From: JBECKR01 sp040235415
GTDB lineage: Bacteria > Acidobacteriota > Polarisedimenticolia > Polarisedimenticolales > Polarisedimenticolaceae
Length of the DNA: 22,978 nucleotides
Reading direction: 5' to 3'
NCBI GenBank assembly: GCA_040235415.1
Contig: JBECKR010000197.1
Location: forward strand, 1-22,978
The notes beneath the pieces were generated by a model. That model had not been told where the DNA came from and ran no database searches. It saw only the letters and a program-made list of their open reading frames with translations. A program made the translations under genes and the position numbers. Below are positions 15,416 through 22,112 of the stretch, one piece after another; within the stretch, counting starts at the first letter, position 1; every line of letters starts with the position of its first letter.

Positions 15416-16239
15416 TAGCCGCCGTCCGCCCGTTTCCGCGCGATCGTCGCCAGGACCGGCGCCGCGACGAAGAACGCGCCGGGGTCGCCGGCCCGCTCCT
15501 CCCACTCCCGGGTGTAGGCCTCGAGCTCGGAGGCGGTGAGGAGCGCGGCGTCGACGAGGTTCGGGTGGTTCGCGTTCGTCGCCTCGAGCCAGCGCCACAG
15601 CGGCGAGCCGGGGCGGCCGACGCGGAGGATCGGCCGCAGCTCCACGACGTCGAGCCCGGCCCGCTGCACGAGCTCGGGGACCCGGCCCCCGACGTCGGCG
15701 TCCCCTCCGGACCTCGCGATCAGCTCGTGAACCGCGTCGTAGAGCCGCCGGAAGCGCTCCCCGCGCGGCCACAGCGAGAGGGTGCGGAACTGCACGTACT
15801 CCATTACGGCGAAGACGCCGCCGGGCCGGAGGGCGCGCGCGACGTTCGCGACGACCCGCTCCGGCTCCGCCACGAACATCAGCACCCAGCGACAGATCGC
15901 CCCGTCGAACGAGGCTTCCTCGAGGTCGACGTCCCGGACGTCGGCGACCACGGCCCGGACCGTGTCCAGCCGGCGCGCTTCCGCTTCGCGGCGCAGGTGC
16001 CGGATGAAGCGCTCGGAGCCGTCGACCGCGACGACGGTGCCGTTCGGACCGACCCGCTCGGCGAGGTCGAAGCTCAGGAAGCCCGGTCCGCAGCCGACGT
16101 CGAGCAGGCGGTCGCCCTCGCCGAATCCCGCGAGGCGCACGACGGCGTCGGTCTCGTCCTTCCAGACGCGGTGCTGCAGCTCGAGCCGCACGAGCTCTTC
16201 GGGATCGCGCGGCCGCAGGACGTACGCGTCGCGAGGCAT
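15415..16239 (-). CDS. Class I SAM-dependent methyltransferase, 274 aa
   Basis: The SAM-binding motif I is LLDVGCGPGFLSF (from residue 45), followed by VVAVDGSE (motif II acid), VVADVRDVDL, and the post-motif block FDGAICRWVLMFVAEPERVV with LRPGGVFAVMEY. The fold matches the Methyltransf_11/25 family; small molecules are common substrates, and the C-terminal half (helical, VVELRPILRVGRPGSPLWRW) probably sets specificity. The ATG at 16239 is preceded by GGGAGGAGG and a good promoter; the longer in-frame upstream reading crosses that promoter and is rejected. It leads the cluster with Mut7-C and YkgJ genes. Substrate unknown. Confidence 0.9.
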   Translation of the reverse strand: MPRDAYVLRPRDPEELVRLELQHRVWKDETDAVVRLAGFGEGDRLLDVGCGPGFLSFDLAERVGPNGTVVAVDGSERFIRHLRREAEARRLDTVRAVVADVRDVDLEEASFDGAICRWVLMFVAEPERVVANVARALRPGGVFAVMEYVQFRTLSLWPRGERFRRLYDAVHELIARSGGDADVGGRVPELVQRAGLDVVELRPILRVGRPGSPLWRWLEATNANHPNLVDAALLTASELEAYTREWEERAGDPGAFFVAAPVLATIARKRADGG

Positions 16240-16262
16240 CCGCGGCCTCCTCCCTGCCCGGG

Positions 16263-16291
16263 ATTCTACGGGCGGAGCCGCCGGTGGCCAA
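16263..16291 (-). promoter_or_regulatory. Promoter of the methyltransferase/Mut7-C/YkgJ cluster
   Basis: On the minus strand -35 TTGGCC (16291-16286) and -10 TAGAAT (16268-16263) are separated by exactly 17 bp. The predicted leader is about 17 bases and holds the GGGAGGAGG ribosome site before the ATG at 16239. Confidence 0.55.
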
Positions 16292-16308
16292 GGCGGCTTG
16301 GCCACGGG
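16281..16308. promoter_or_regulatory. Palindrome over the -35 box, candidate operator
   Basis: Perfect 9-bp arms GTGGCCAAG (16284-16292) and CTTGGCCAC (16297-16305) around a 4-bp spacer. With one mismatch the arms extend to 12 bp (16281-16308). The left arm contains the -35 hexamer of the methyltransferase promoter. No gene ends nearby and there is no T-tract, so a terminator is unlikely. It lies in the divergent region shared with OsmC. Confidence 0.5.
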
Positions 16309-16391
16309 CAGCGCTCGCCGCGACGTGCTACTCCTCTCGGCAGTGGCCGAGACTCGTCGAGGACCACGCACGACGCGAAGGAGGAGCGAAC

Positions 16392-16817
16392 ATGATCCGG
16401 AAGGCGAATGCCGTGTGGCAGGGGGACCTGAAGAGCGGGAACGGCAAGATGTCGGCGCCGAGCGGCGTGCTCGACAACGCCGCGTACACCTTCGCGACGC
16501 GCTTCGAGAACAAGCCCGGGACGAATCCCGAGGAGCTCGTGGCGGCCGCGCACGCCGGCTGCTTCTCGATGGCGCTGTCGGCGGAGCTCAGCAAGGCCGG
16601 GCTGACCCCGACGCAGGTCGAGACGACCGCGGCGGTGACGCTCGACACGGTCGACGGCAAGCCGACCGTGACCCGCAGCCACCTCACGGTCAAGGCGACC
16701 GTGCCCGGCGCCGACCGCGGGAAGTTCCTCGAGATCGCGAACGGCGCCAAGGCCGGCTGCCCGATCTCGCGCCTGCTCAAGGCCGAGATCACGATGGAGG
16801 CGACGCTCGAGGGCTGA
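16392..16817 (+). CDS. osmC: OsmC-family peroxide-reducing protein, 141 aa
   Basis: A full-length OsmC: MIRKANAVWQGDLKSGNGKM at the N-terminus, the active-site region PGTNPEELVAAAHAGCFSMA with peroxidatic Cys57, and the resolving Cys123 in AKAGCPISRLLKA. In characterised OsmC proteins the cysteine pair, with a conserved Arg (here probably Arg37) and Glu, reduces organic hydroperoxides in the cytoplasm. The ATG at 16392 has AAGGAGGAG directly upstream at good spacing. The histidine phosphatase gene follows after 25 bases. OsmC is commonly induced by osmotic or oxidative stress; no specific operator can be assigned apart from the palindrome in the shared upstream region. Confidence 0.93.
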   Translation: MIRKANAVWQGDLKSGNGKMSAPSGVLDNAAYTFATRFENKPGTNPEELVAAAHAGCFSMALSAELSKAGLTPTQVETTAAVTLDTVDGKPTVTRSHLTVKATVPGADRGKFLEIANGAKAGCPISRLLKAEITMEATLEG

Positions 16818-16842
16818 GGCCCGCGGCCCCGGGAGACCGCTG

Positions 16843-17442
16843 ATGGATCGCCGGCCCGCCGAGGTCTGGATCGTCCGCCACGGGGAGACCGCGTGGAGCG
16901 CCGATGGGCGCCACACCGGTCTGACCGACGTGCCGCTGACCGAGCGGGGCGAGCGCGACGCGGCGGGGCTCCGCGCGAGGCTCGAGGGCGTGTCGTTCGC
17001 CGCCGTCCTGACGAGCCCGCTCGAGCGTGCGCGGCGGACCGCCGAGCTCGCGGGCTTCGCGGGCCGCCTCGAGGTCGAGCCGGATCTCCGCGAGTGGGAC
17101 TACGGCCGCTACGACGGGAGACGCACCGAGGAGATTCAGGGGGAGCGGCCCGGGTGGAACCTCTTCCGCGACGGCTGTCCGGGCGGCGAGACCCTCGGGT
17201 CGGTCGCGGCCCGCGCGGACCGGATCGTAGAGCGGCTGCGCGCGGTCGACGGGCCGGCGGTGCTGTTCTCCCACGGCCACTTCCTCCGGGTGCTCGCGGC
17301 TCGCTGGCTGCGCCTGCCCGCCATCGAGGGCAGGCGGTTCGCGCTCGGGGCCGGCGCGGTGTCGATCCTCGGGTTCGAGCACGGAAGCCGCGAGGAGCCC
17401 GCCGTCGTGCTGTGGAACGACGACCGCGACGTCGAGCGCTGA
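16843..17442 (+). CDS. Histidine phosphatase family protein, 199 aa
   Basis: A phosphoglycerate-mutase-like phosphatase. It has the phospho-acceptor motif VRHGET (Arg12, His13), the second Arg in TSPLERARRTAE, a catalytic-acid region REWDYGRYDG, and the second His motif FSHGHFLRVLAARW. Members dephosphorylate small metabolites such as sugar phosphates, alpha-ribazole phosphate or 3-phosphoglycerate. The substrate cannot be told, and no cobalamin or sugar pathway gene is nearby. The ATG follows GGGAG by seven bases, and the gene is 25 bp downstream of osmC. The next gene, tricorn homologue 2, starts 95 bp later and may have its own promoter. Confidence 0.92.
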   Translation: MDRRPAEVWIVRHGETAWSADGRHTGLTDVPLTERGERDAAGLRARLEGVSFAAVLTSPLERARRTAELAGFAGRLEVEPDLREWDYGRYDGRRTEEIQGERPGWNLFRDGCPGGETLGSVAARADRIVERLRAVDGPAVLFSHGHFLRVLAARWLRLPAIEGRRFALGAGAVSILGFEHGSREEPAVVLWNDDRDVER

Positions 17443-17537
17443 GTCCGGGCAACCTTCGACGAACCGCTCCCGTACACTCCCGTGGGTTCGCCGGGATCAG
17501 GGCCCGGCCTCAGAGCGCCATGCGCGGGAGATCGTCG

Positions 17538-20500
17538 ATGCACACGGAGCGGCGGAGATTCCGGGTCGCGGGTCTGGTTCTGGTTGCGGCCGGCGCTCTC
17601 GGGAGCGTGTGGGGCGCGGAGCACGCTCGGTGGCTGCGCTACCCGGCGATCTCGCCCGACGGGTCGACGGTCGCGTTCTCGTACCACGGCGACGTCTGGA
17701 GCGTGCCGGTCGCGGGGGGAACCGCGACCCCGCTCACGCTCCACCCCGCGCACGACACCCTGCCGGTGTGGTCGCCGGACGGATCGAAGATCGCGTTCGC
17801 CTCGGACCGCTACGGCAACCTCGACGTGTTCGTGATGCCGTCCGCAGGCGGCGAGGCGACGCGGCTGACGTTCCATTCTTCGGACGACGTCCCGACGAGC
17901 TTCACCCCGGACGGCAAGGCGGTGCTGTTCTCCTCCGCGCGGCTGGACGCCGTCGCGAACGTGCAGTTCCCGACCCCGGCGCAGCCCGAGCTCTACGAGG
18001 TCGCGCTCGCCGGCGGAATGCCGCGGCAGGTCCTGACGACGCCCGCCCTCTACGCGGCGTTCGACCGCGCCGGCAAGCGGCTCGCGTACTCCGACCAGAA
18101 GGGGTACGAGATGGAATGGCGCAAGCACGACGACTCGTCGTTCGCGCGCGACGTCTGGATCTGGGACGTCGCCGCGAACCGGCACACCCGGCTGACGGCG
18201 TTCGGGGCCGACGACCGCCAGCCGGTGTGGAGCCCCGACGAGAGGTCGCTGTACTACCTCTCCGAGCGCAGCGGCAGCTTCAACGTCTGGAAGCTCGATC
18301 TCGCCGATCCCGGGCACCCGGTACAGGTCACGACGCACCGCGACCATCCGGTCCGGTTCCTGAGCGTCTCCGGCGAAGGCGACCTGTGCTACGGGTTCGA
18401 GGGAGACGTCTGGGTGCGGCCTGCCGGGGCGTCCGAGAGCCGGCGGCTCGACGTCGTCGTGGCGGCCGGCCAGCGGTTCAACCGCCTGCAGCCGGAGGAC
18501 GTCACCGGCGAGGTCACCGAGTTCGCCGTCTCGCCGGACGGCGGAGAGATCGCGTTCGTCGCCCGTGGCGAAGTGTTCGTGACCTCGACCGAGCACGCCG
18601 GCACACGACGCATCACGGACACTCCCGAGCAGGAGCGCTCGGTCAGCTTCGGCCCCGACGGCCGGAGCCTGATCTACGCCGGCGAGCGCGGCGGCAGCTG
18701 GAACCTGTACCGCACCGACCTCACGGACCCGAACGAGCCCGCGTTCTTCAACGCCACCGGGCTCGAGGAGAAGACCGTGCTCGCGACCGACGCGGAGGAG
18801 TTCCAGCCGCGGTTCTCGCCCGACGGCAAGGAGGTCGCCTACCTCGAGAACCGCACGACGCTGAAGGTCCTGACGCTCGCGAGCGGCAAGACCCGAACCG
18901 TGCTCCCCGGTGACCGCAACTACTCCTACACCGACGGGGACCAGTGGTTCGAGTGGTCGCCGGACGGCCGCTGGCTCGCGGTGCAGTTCCTGAGCCCGAC
19001 GCGCTGGTCGTACGAAGTCGGTCTCGTGCCGGCGTCGGGGGACGGCGAGGTCGTCAACGTGAGCCGCAGCGGATACGAGGACGTCGTACCGCAATGGGCC
19101 GCCGGCGGGGCCGAGCTGTACTGGCTGACCGACCGCCACGGGCTGCGCGCGCAGGCCGGCTACGGGCGGGAGTACGACGTCTACGCCGCCTTCCTGACCC
19201 GCGAGGCCTGGGACCGCTTCCGGCTCGACGAGGCCGCGTTCGCCCAGCTCCAGGCCAAGGAGAAGAAGGAGAAGGAGAAGGAGAAGGACAAGGGCAAGGA
19301 GAAGGGCAAGGAGAAGGACGAGGCCGCCGTTCCGGAGCCGGTCGCGCTCGAGCTCGACCGCCTGGACGACCGCACCGCGCGCCTGTCGCTGGCCTCGGCC
19401 GCGCTCGCGGGAGCGAAGCTCTCTCCGGACGGAGAGACGCTCTACTACCTCGCGAGATTCGAGAAGGGATTCGACCTCTGGAAGTACGTTCCGCGGAGCA
19501 AGGAGGTCAAGGAGGTCGCGAAGCTCGGCGCGGAACACGCCGACCTCGAGCTCTCGCGCGACGGCAAGAAGGCGTTCGTGCTCGCCGACCACCGCCTCAT
19601 GAGCGTCGATCCGGAATCCGGCAAGACCTCGCCCGTCAAGGCGTCGGCCGAGATGGAGCTCGATCCGGCCGCCGAGCGCGCCTATCTCTTCGAGCACATC
19701 TGGCGCCAGACCAAGGAGAAGTTCTACGCGACCGACATGCACGGCGTCGATTGGGACGGGCTCAAGACGTACTACGCGCGCTTCCTGCCGTACGTCGACG
19801 ACGACCGCGACTTCGCCGAGCTGATCTCCGAGATGCAGGGCGAGCTCGACGCTTCGCACAGCGGCGGGCGCTACCGCCCCGAGCATCCCGACGGCGACGC
19901 GACCGCGGCGCTCGGGTTCTACCCCGACCCGGCGTACACCGGCGCCGGCGTCAGGATCGCCGAGGTCCTCGAGGGCGGGCCGCTGCAGCAGGCCGGCACG
20001 AAGATCCGGGCCGGGGTCGTCATCGAGGCGATCGACGGCAAGACGATCGCCGCGGGGGCCAACTGGTACCCGCTGCTGAACCGCAAGTCCGGGTCGCTCG
20101 TCAGGCTCGCGCTCTTCGATCCCGGAGCGAAGACGCGGTGGGAGGAGACCGCGAAGGCGATCTCGTGGAGCGATCAGGGGCGTCTCGCGTACCAGCGCTG
20201 GGTGCGATCGCGGCGCGCCGAGGTCGACCGGCTCTCGGGCGGCCGCATCGGCTACGCCCACATCCGCGGCATGAACGACGGCGCGTACCGCGAGATCTTC
20301 GAGGAGATCTTCGGGCGCGCGGTCGACAAGGAGGCGATCGTGCTCGACACGCGGTTCAACGGCGGCGGCAATCTCGTCGAGCAGCTCACGACGTTCCTGT
20401 CGGGGCGGGTCTACGCCCGCAACGTGCCGCGCGGGCGGCAGATCGGCGCCGAGCCGCAGGACCGCTGGTCCAAGCCCTCGATCGTCGTCATGAACGAGGG

Positions 20501-20801
20501 GAACTACTCCGACGCGCACTGCTTCCCGATGGCCTACACCCAGCTCGGCATCGGCGAGACGGTCGGCATGGCGGTCCCCGGCACGTGCACCTCGGTGTGG
20601 TGGGAGCGCCTCCAGAACGGTAACCTGATCTTCGGCATCCCCGAGGTGGGGCTCGTCGACATGGACGGCGACATCATGGAGAACAAGCAACTCGCGCCGA
20701 CCTACGACATCGACAACGACCCGGCGCTCGAGGCCGCGGGCCGCGACCAGCAGCTCGAAAGGGCGGTCGAGGTGCTGCTCGGCAAGCTCGGGTCGAAGTA
20801 G
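17538..20801 (+). CDS. Tricorn protease homologue 2 (S41 family), secreted, 1087 aa
   Basis: I start at the ATG at 17538, which has GGGAG eight bases upstream and gives a clean signal peptide (FRVAGLVLVAAGALGSVWGA/EH); the open frame extends far upstream only as a shadow of the phosphatase gene. The order is tricorn-like: PD40 propeller repeats (WSPDGSKIAF, FTPDGKAVLF, FSPDGKEVAY), a second propeller, the C1 helical domain (RAYLFEHIWRQTKEKFYATD), a PDZ domain (RIAEVLEGGPLQQAG, IEAIDGKTIAAG) and the S41 core. Catalytic counterparts are Ser773-His774 (LDASHSGG), Ser991-Asp992 (NYSDAHCF) and Glu1048 (MENKQL). A 22-residue Lys/Glu-rich insert interrupts the second propeller. A secreted peptide-hydrolysing role is inferred. 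The cupin gene follows 15 bp later. Confidence 0.93.
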   Translation: MHTERRRFRVAGLVLVAAGALGSVWGAEHARWLRYPAISPDGSTVAFSYHGDVWSVPVAGGTATPLTLHPAHDTLPVWSPDGSKIAFASDRYGNLDVFVMPSAGGEATRLTFHSSDDVPTSFTPDGKAVLFSSARLDAVANVQFPTPAQPELYEVALAGGMPRQVLTTPALYAAFDRAGKRLAYSDQKGYEMEWRKHDDSSFARDVWIWDVAANRHTRLTAFGADDRQPVWSPDERSLYYLSERSGSFNVWKLDLADPGHPVQVTTHRDHPVRFLSVSGEGDLCYGFEGDVWVRPAGASESRRLDVVVAAGQRFNRLQPEDVTGEVTEFAVSPDGGEIAFVARGEVFVTSTEHAGTRRITDTPEQERSVSFGPDGRSLIYAGERGGSWNLYRTDLTDPNEPAFFNATGLEEKTVLATDAEEFQPRFSPDGKEVAYLENRTTLKVLTLASGKTRTVLPGDRNYSYTDGDQWFEWSPDGRWLAVQFLSPTRWSYEVGLVPASGDGEVVNVSRSGYEDVVPQWAAGGAELYWLTDRHGLRAQAGYGREYDVYAAFLTREAWDRFRLDEAAFAQLQAKEKKEKEKEKDKGKEKGKEKDEAAVPEPVALELDRLDDRTARLSLASAALAGAKLSPDGETLYYLARFEKGFDLWKYVPRSKEVKEVAKLGAEHADLELSRDGKKAFVLADHRLMSVDPESGKTSPVKASAEMELDPAAERAYLFEHIWRQTKEKFYATDMHGVDWDGLKTYYARFLPYVDDDRDFAELISEMQGELDASHSGGRYRPEHPDGDATAALGFYPDPAYTGAGVRIAEVLEGGPLQQAGTKIRAGVVIEAIDGKTIAAGANWYPLLNRKSGSLVRLALFDPGAKTRWEETAKAISWSDQGRLAYQRWVRSRRAEVDRLSGGRIGYAHIRGMNDGAYREIFEEIFGRAVDKEAIVLDTRFNGGGNLVEQLTTFLSGRVYARNVPRGRQIGAEPQDRWSKPSIVVMNEGNYSDAHCFPMAYTQLGIGETVGMAVPGTCTSVWWERLQNGNLIFGIPEVGLVDMDGDIMENKQLAPTYDIDNDPALEAAGRDQQLERAVEVLLGKLGSK
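19257..19322 (+). repeat. Lys/Glu low-complexity insert in tricorn homologue 2
   Basis: Codons 574-595 read K-E-K-K-E-K-E-K-E-K-D-K-G-K and so on, written almost entirely with AAG and GAG. This is the most A-rich tract in the coding sequence around it. It is probably a charged surface loop or linker between propeller blades. Similar K/E-rich inserts occur in related S41 proteases. Confidence 0.85.
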
Positions 20802-20816
20802 GCGCAGGAGACCGAG

Positions 20817-21248
20817 ATGACCGAAGGCGTGACCTACGCGAAGCTCGAGACGGACGCGCCGGAGCGCTTCGTGCGCCTGCGGCGGATCCTGGGAGTGTCG
20901 AGCTTCGGCATCAACCTGATCGTGCTGCGGCCCGGCGAGCGCGGCCGCATCCACCGCCACGGGCGACAGGAGGAGGTCTACCTCGTGCTCGAGGGCACCC
21001 TCTCGCTCGGCGTCGAGGGCGAGGAGCGCGACCTCGAGGAGGGCGAGATCGTGCGCGTCGGCCCCGAGGTCCGCCGCCAGCTCGTCAACCGCGGCCCGGG
21101 GCGGTGCGCGGTCCTGGCTCTCGGCGGCGACGGCGAGCACGCCGGCCGCGACGGTATCGCCTACGTGTCGTGGGAGGCGACGGAAGGCGCCCCGCCGCAG
21201 CAGACCCCGCTACCCGGAGACCTGCCGGAGAGCGAGCGGCGCCGTTAG
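20817..21248 (+). CDS. Small cupin-domain protein, 143 aa
   Basis: A single cupin_2 barrel. The germin-type motif G(x)5HxH(x)4E(x)6G is met exactly by PGERGRIHRHGRQEEVYLVLEG, giving metal ligands His46, His48 and Glu53. The second motif region (EGEIVRVGPEVRRQLVNRGPG) lacks the usual third His at its expected place, with Arg/Gln there instead. Metal binding may therefore be atypical, and catalysis or sugar/nucleotide binding cannot be predicted. The C-terminal 40 residues are a Pro/Glu-rich tail. AGGAG precedes the ATG, 15 bp after the tricorn homologue stop, so it is probably co-transcribed with that gene. Confidence 0.85.
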   Translation: MTEGVTYAKLETDAPERFVRLRRILGVSSFGINLIVLRPGERGRIHRHGRQEEVYLVLEGTLSLGVEGEERDLEEGEIVRVGPEVRRQLVNRGPGRCAVLALGGDGEHAGRDGIAYVSWEATEGAPPQQTPLPGDLPESERRR

Positions 21249-21251
21249 AAT
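21246..21251 (+). promoter_or_regulatory. Candidate -10 box (TAGAAT) giving a leaderless transcript
   Basis: TAGAAT, whose first three bases are the cupin stop codon, lies six bases before the ATG at 21258, so transcription should start at the ATG. No Shine-Dalgarno sequence is present. The -35 (CTGCCG at 18 bp) is weak. Confidence 0.45.
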
Positions 21252-21257
21252 GGCGCC

Positions 21258-21530
21258 ATGAGCGACGGCTACCGTCCACAGTCCCGCGACACGGACGAGG
21301 CGACGGAGCGGTATCTCTTCGACCGGATCCGCGATCTGCCTCCGTGGCGCAAGGCCGCAATGCTGTCGGCTTCGACGCGCGCGGCCTGCGACCTCGCCGA
21401 AGCGGGGCTGCGCCGGCGCTATCCGGCGGCCTCCGCGGACGAGCTCCGGCGTCGTCTCGCGGCGTTGCTCCTCGGCCGCGGGGGCTCGATCGCGCTGTTC
21501 GAATGGGATCCGGACCGGGAAGGATGGTGA
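21258..21530 (+). CDS. Small helical protein paired with a nucleotidyltransferase, 90 aa
   Basis: Family not named by me. It has a charged N-terminus, then helices RYLFDRIRDLPPWRKAAMLS, STRAACDLAEAGLRRRYPAA and SADELRRRLAALLLGRG, ending in FEWDPDREGW. The pattern of LSAxTRAxxxLAxAGLRxRYPxAxxxELRxRLA recurs in small proteins encoded immediately before nucleotidyltransferases similar to the next gene. The stop overlaps that gene's start (TGATG), so they are coupled. The gene lacks a ribosome site and appears leaderless. It may be the partner or antitoxin of the nucleotidyltransferase; no activity can be inferred from the sequence itself. Confidence 0.8.
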   Translation: MSDGYRPQSRDTDEATERYLFDRIRDLPPWRKAAMLSASTRAACDLAEAGLRRRYPAASADELRRRLAALLLGRGGSIALFEWDPDREGW

Positions 21531-22111
21531 TGACGCCCGACCCGGTCGAGCTCGCGCTGATCCTCGCGCGCGTGCTCGAACGGCTCGGCGTTCGCTACTG
21601 CGTCGCCGGCTCGATCGCATCCTCGGTGTACGGCGAGGTGCGGACGACCCTCGACGTCGACGTCGTGGCGGACCTGCACGAGGAAGACGTCGACGCGCTG
21701 GTGGCCGCCACGCGAGGCGAGTTCCACGTTCTCGACGACGCGGTCCGCCGCGCCGTCCGAGATTCGTCGAGCTTCAACCTGATCCACGAGTCGATGCTGA
21801 TCAAGGCCGACGTCTACGTCGCCTCCGGCGATCCCGCGAACGAGGAGGAGCTGTCGAGGAGCCGCCGCGTCGCCCTGCGTCCCGGGCCCGGCTCCGAGGT
21901 CCGGCTGGCGTCCCCCGAAGACGTCGTGCTCCACAAGCTCCGGTGGTACCGCACGGGCGGCGGCGTCTCGGACCGACAGTGGAGGGACGTCCTCGGGGTG
22001 CTCAAAGTCCAGCGAGACGCGCTCGACCGCGCCTACCTCGAACGGGTCGCCGAAGCGCTCGGCGTCCGCGATCTGCTCGCGCGTGCGCGGTCGGAATCGG
22101 GTCTCGAGTGA
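21530..22111 (+). CDS. Nucleotidyltransferase (AbiEii-like/DUF6036-like), 193 aa
   Basis: The nucleotidyltransferase fold is shown by the block RYCVAGSIASSVYGEVRTT, with Gly27-Ser28, followed by LDVDVVADL with Asp42 and Asp44 as probable metal ligands. The C-terminal part (SPEDVVLHKLRWYRTGGGVS, then DRQWRDVLGVLKVQRDALDR, then AYLERVAEALGVRDLLARA) is conserved in relatives of the AbiEii toxin fold. I prefer the ATG at 21530, six bases after GGAAGG, over the in-frame ATG at 21524. The start overlaps the stop of the 90-aa gene. Together they form a two-gene module of toxin-antitoxin size; whether it modifies RNA, tRNA or protein is unknown. The stop is one base from the convergent gene. Confidence 0.85.
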   Translation: MTPDPVELALILARVLERLGVRYCVAGSIASSVYGEVRTTLDVDVVADLHEEDVDALVAATRGEFHVLDDAVRRAVRDSSSFNLIHESMLIKADVYVASGDPANEEELSRSRRVALRPGPGSEVRLASPEDVVLHKLRWYRTGGGVSDRQWRDVLGVLKVQRDALDRAYLERVAEALGVRDLLARARSESGLE

Positions 22112-22112
22112 T

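Noticed and set aside
17473..17478. TACACT as a -10 box for tricorn homologue 2
   Set aside because: No acceptable -35 at 16-18 bp; the nearest TTCGAC is only 12 bp away.
16893..17537. Upstream extension of tricorn homologue 2
   Set aside because: It reads through the histidine phosphatase gene in another frame. The ATG at 17538 has a ribosome site and is followed directly by a signal peptide.
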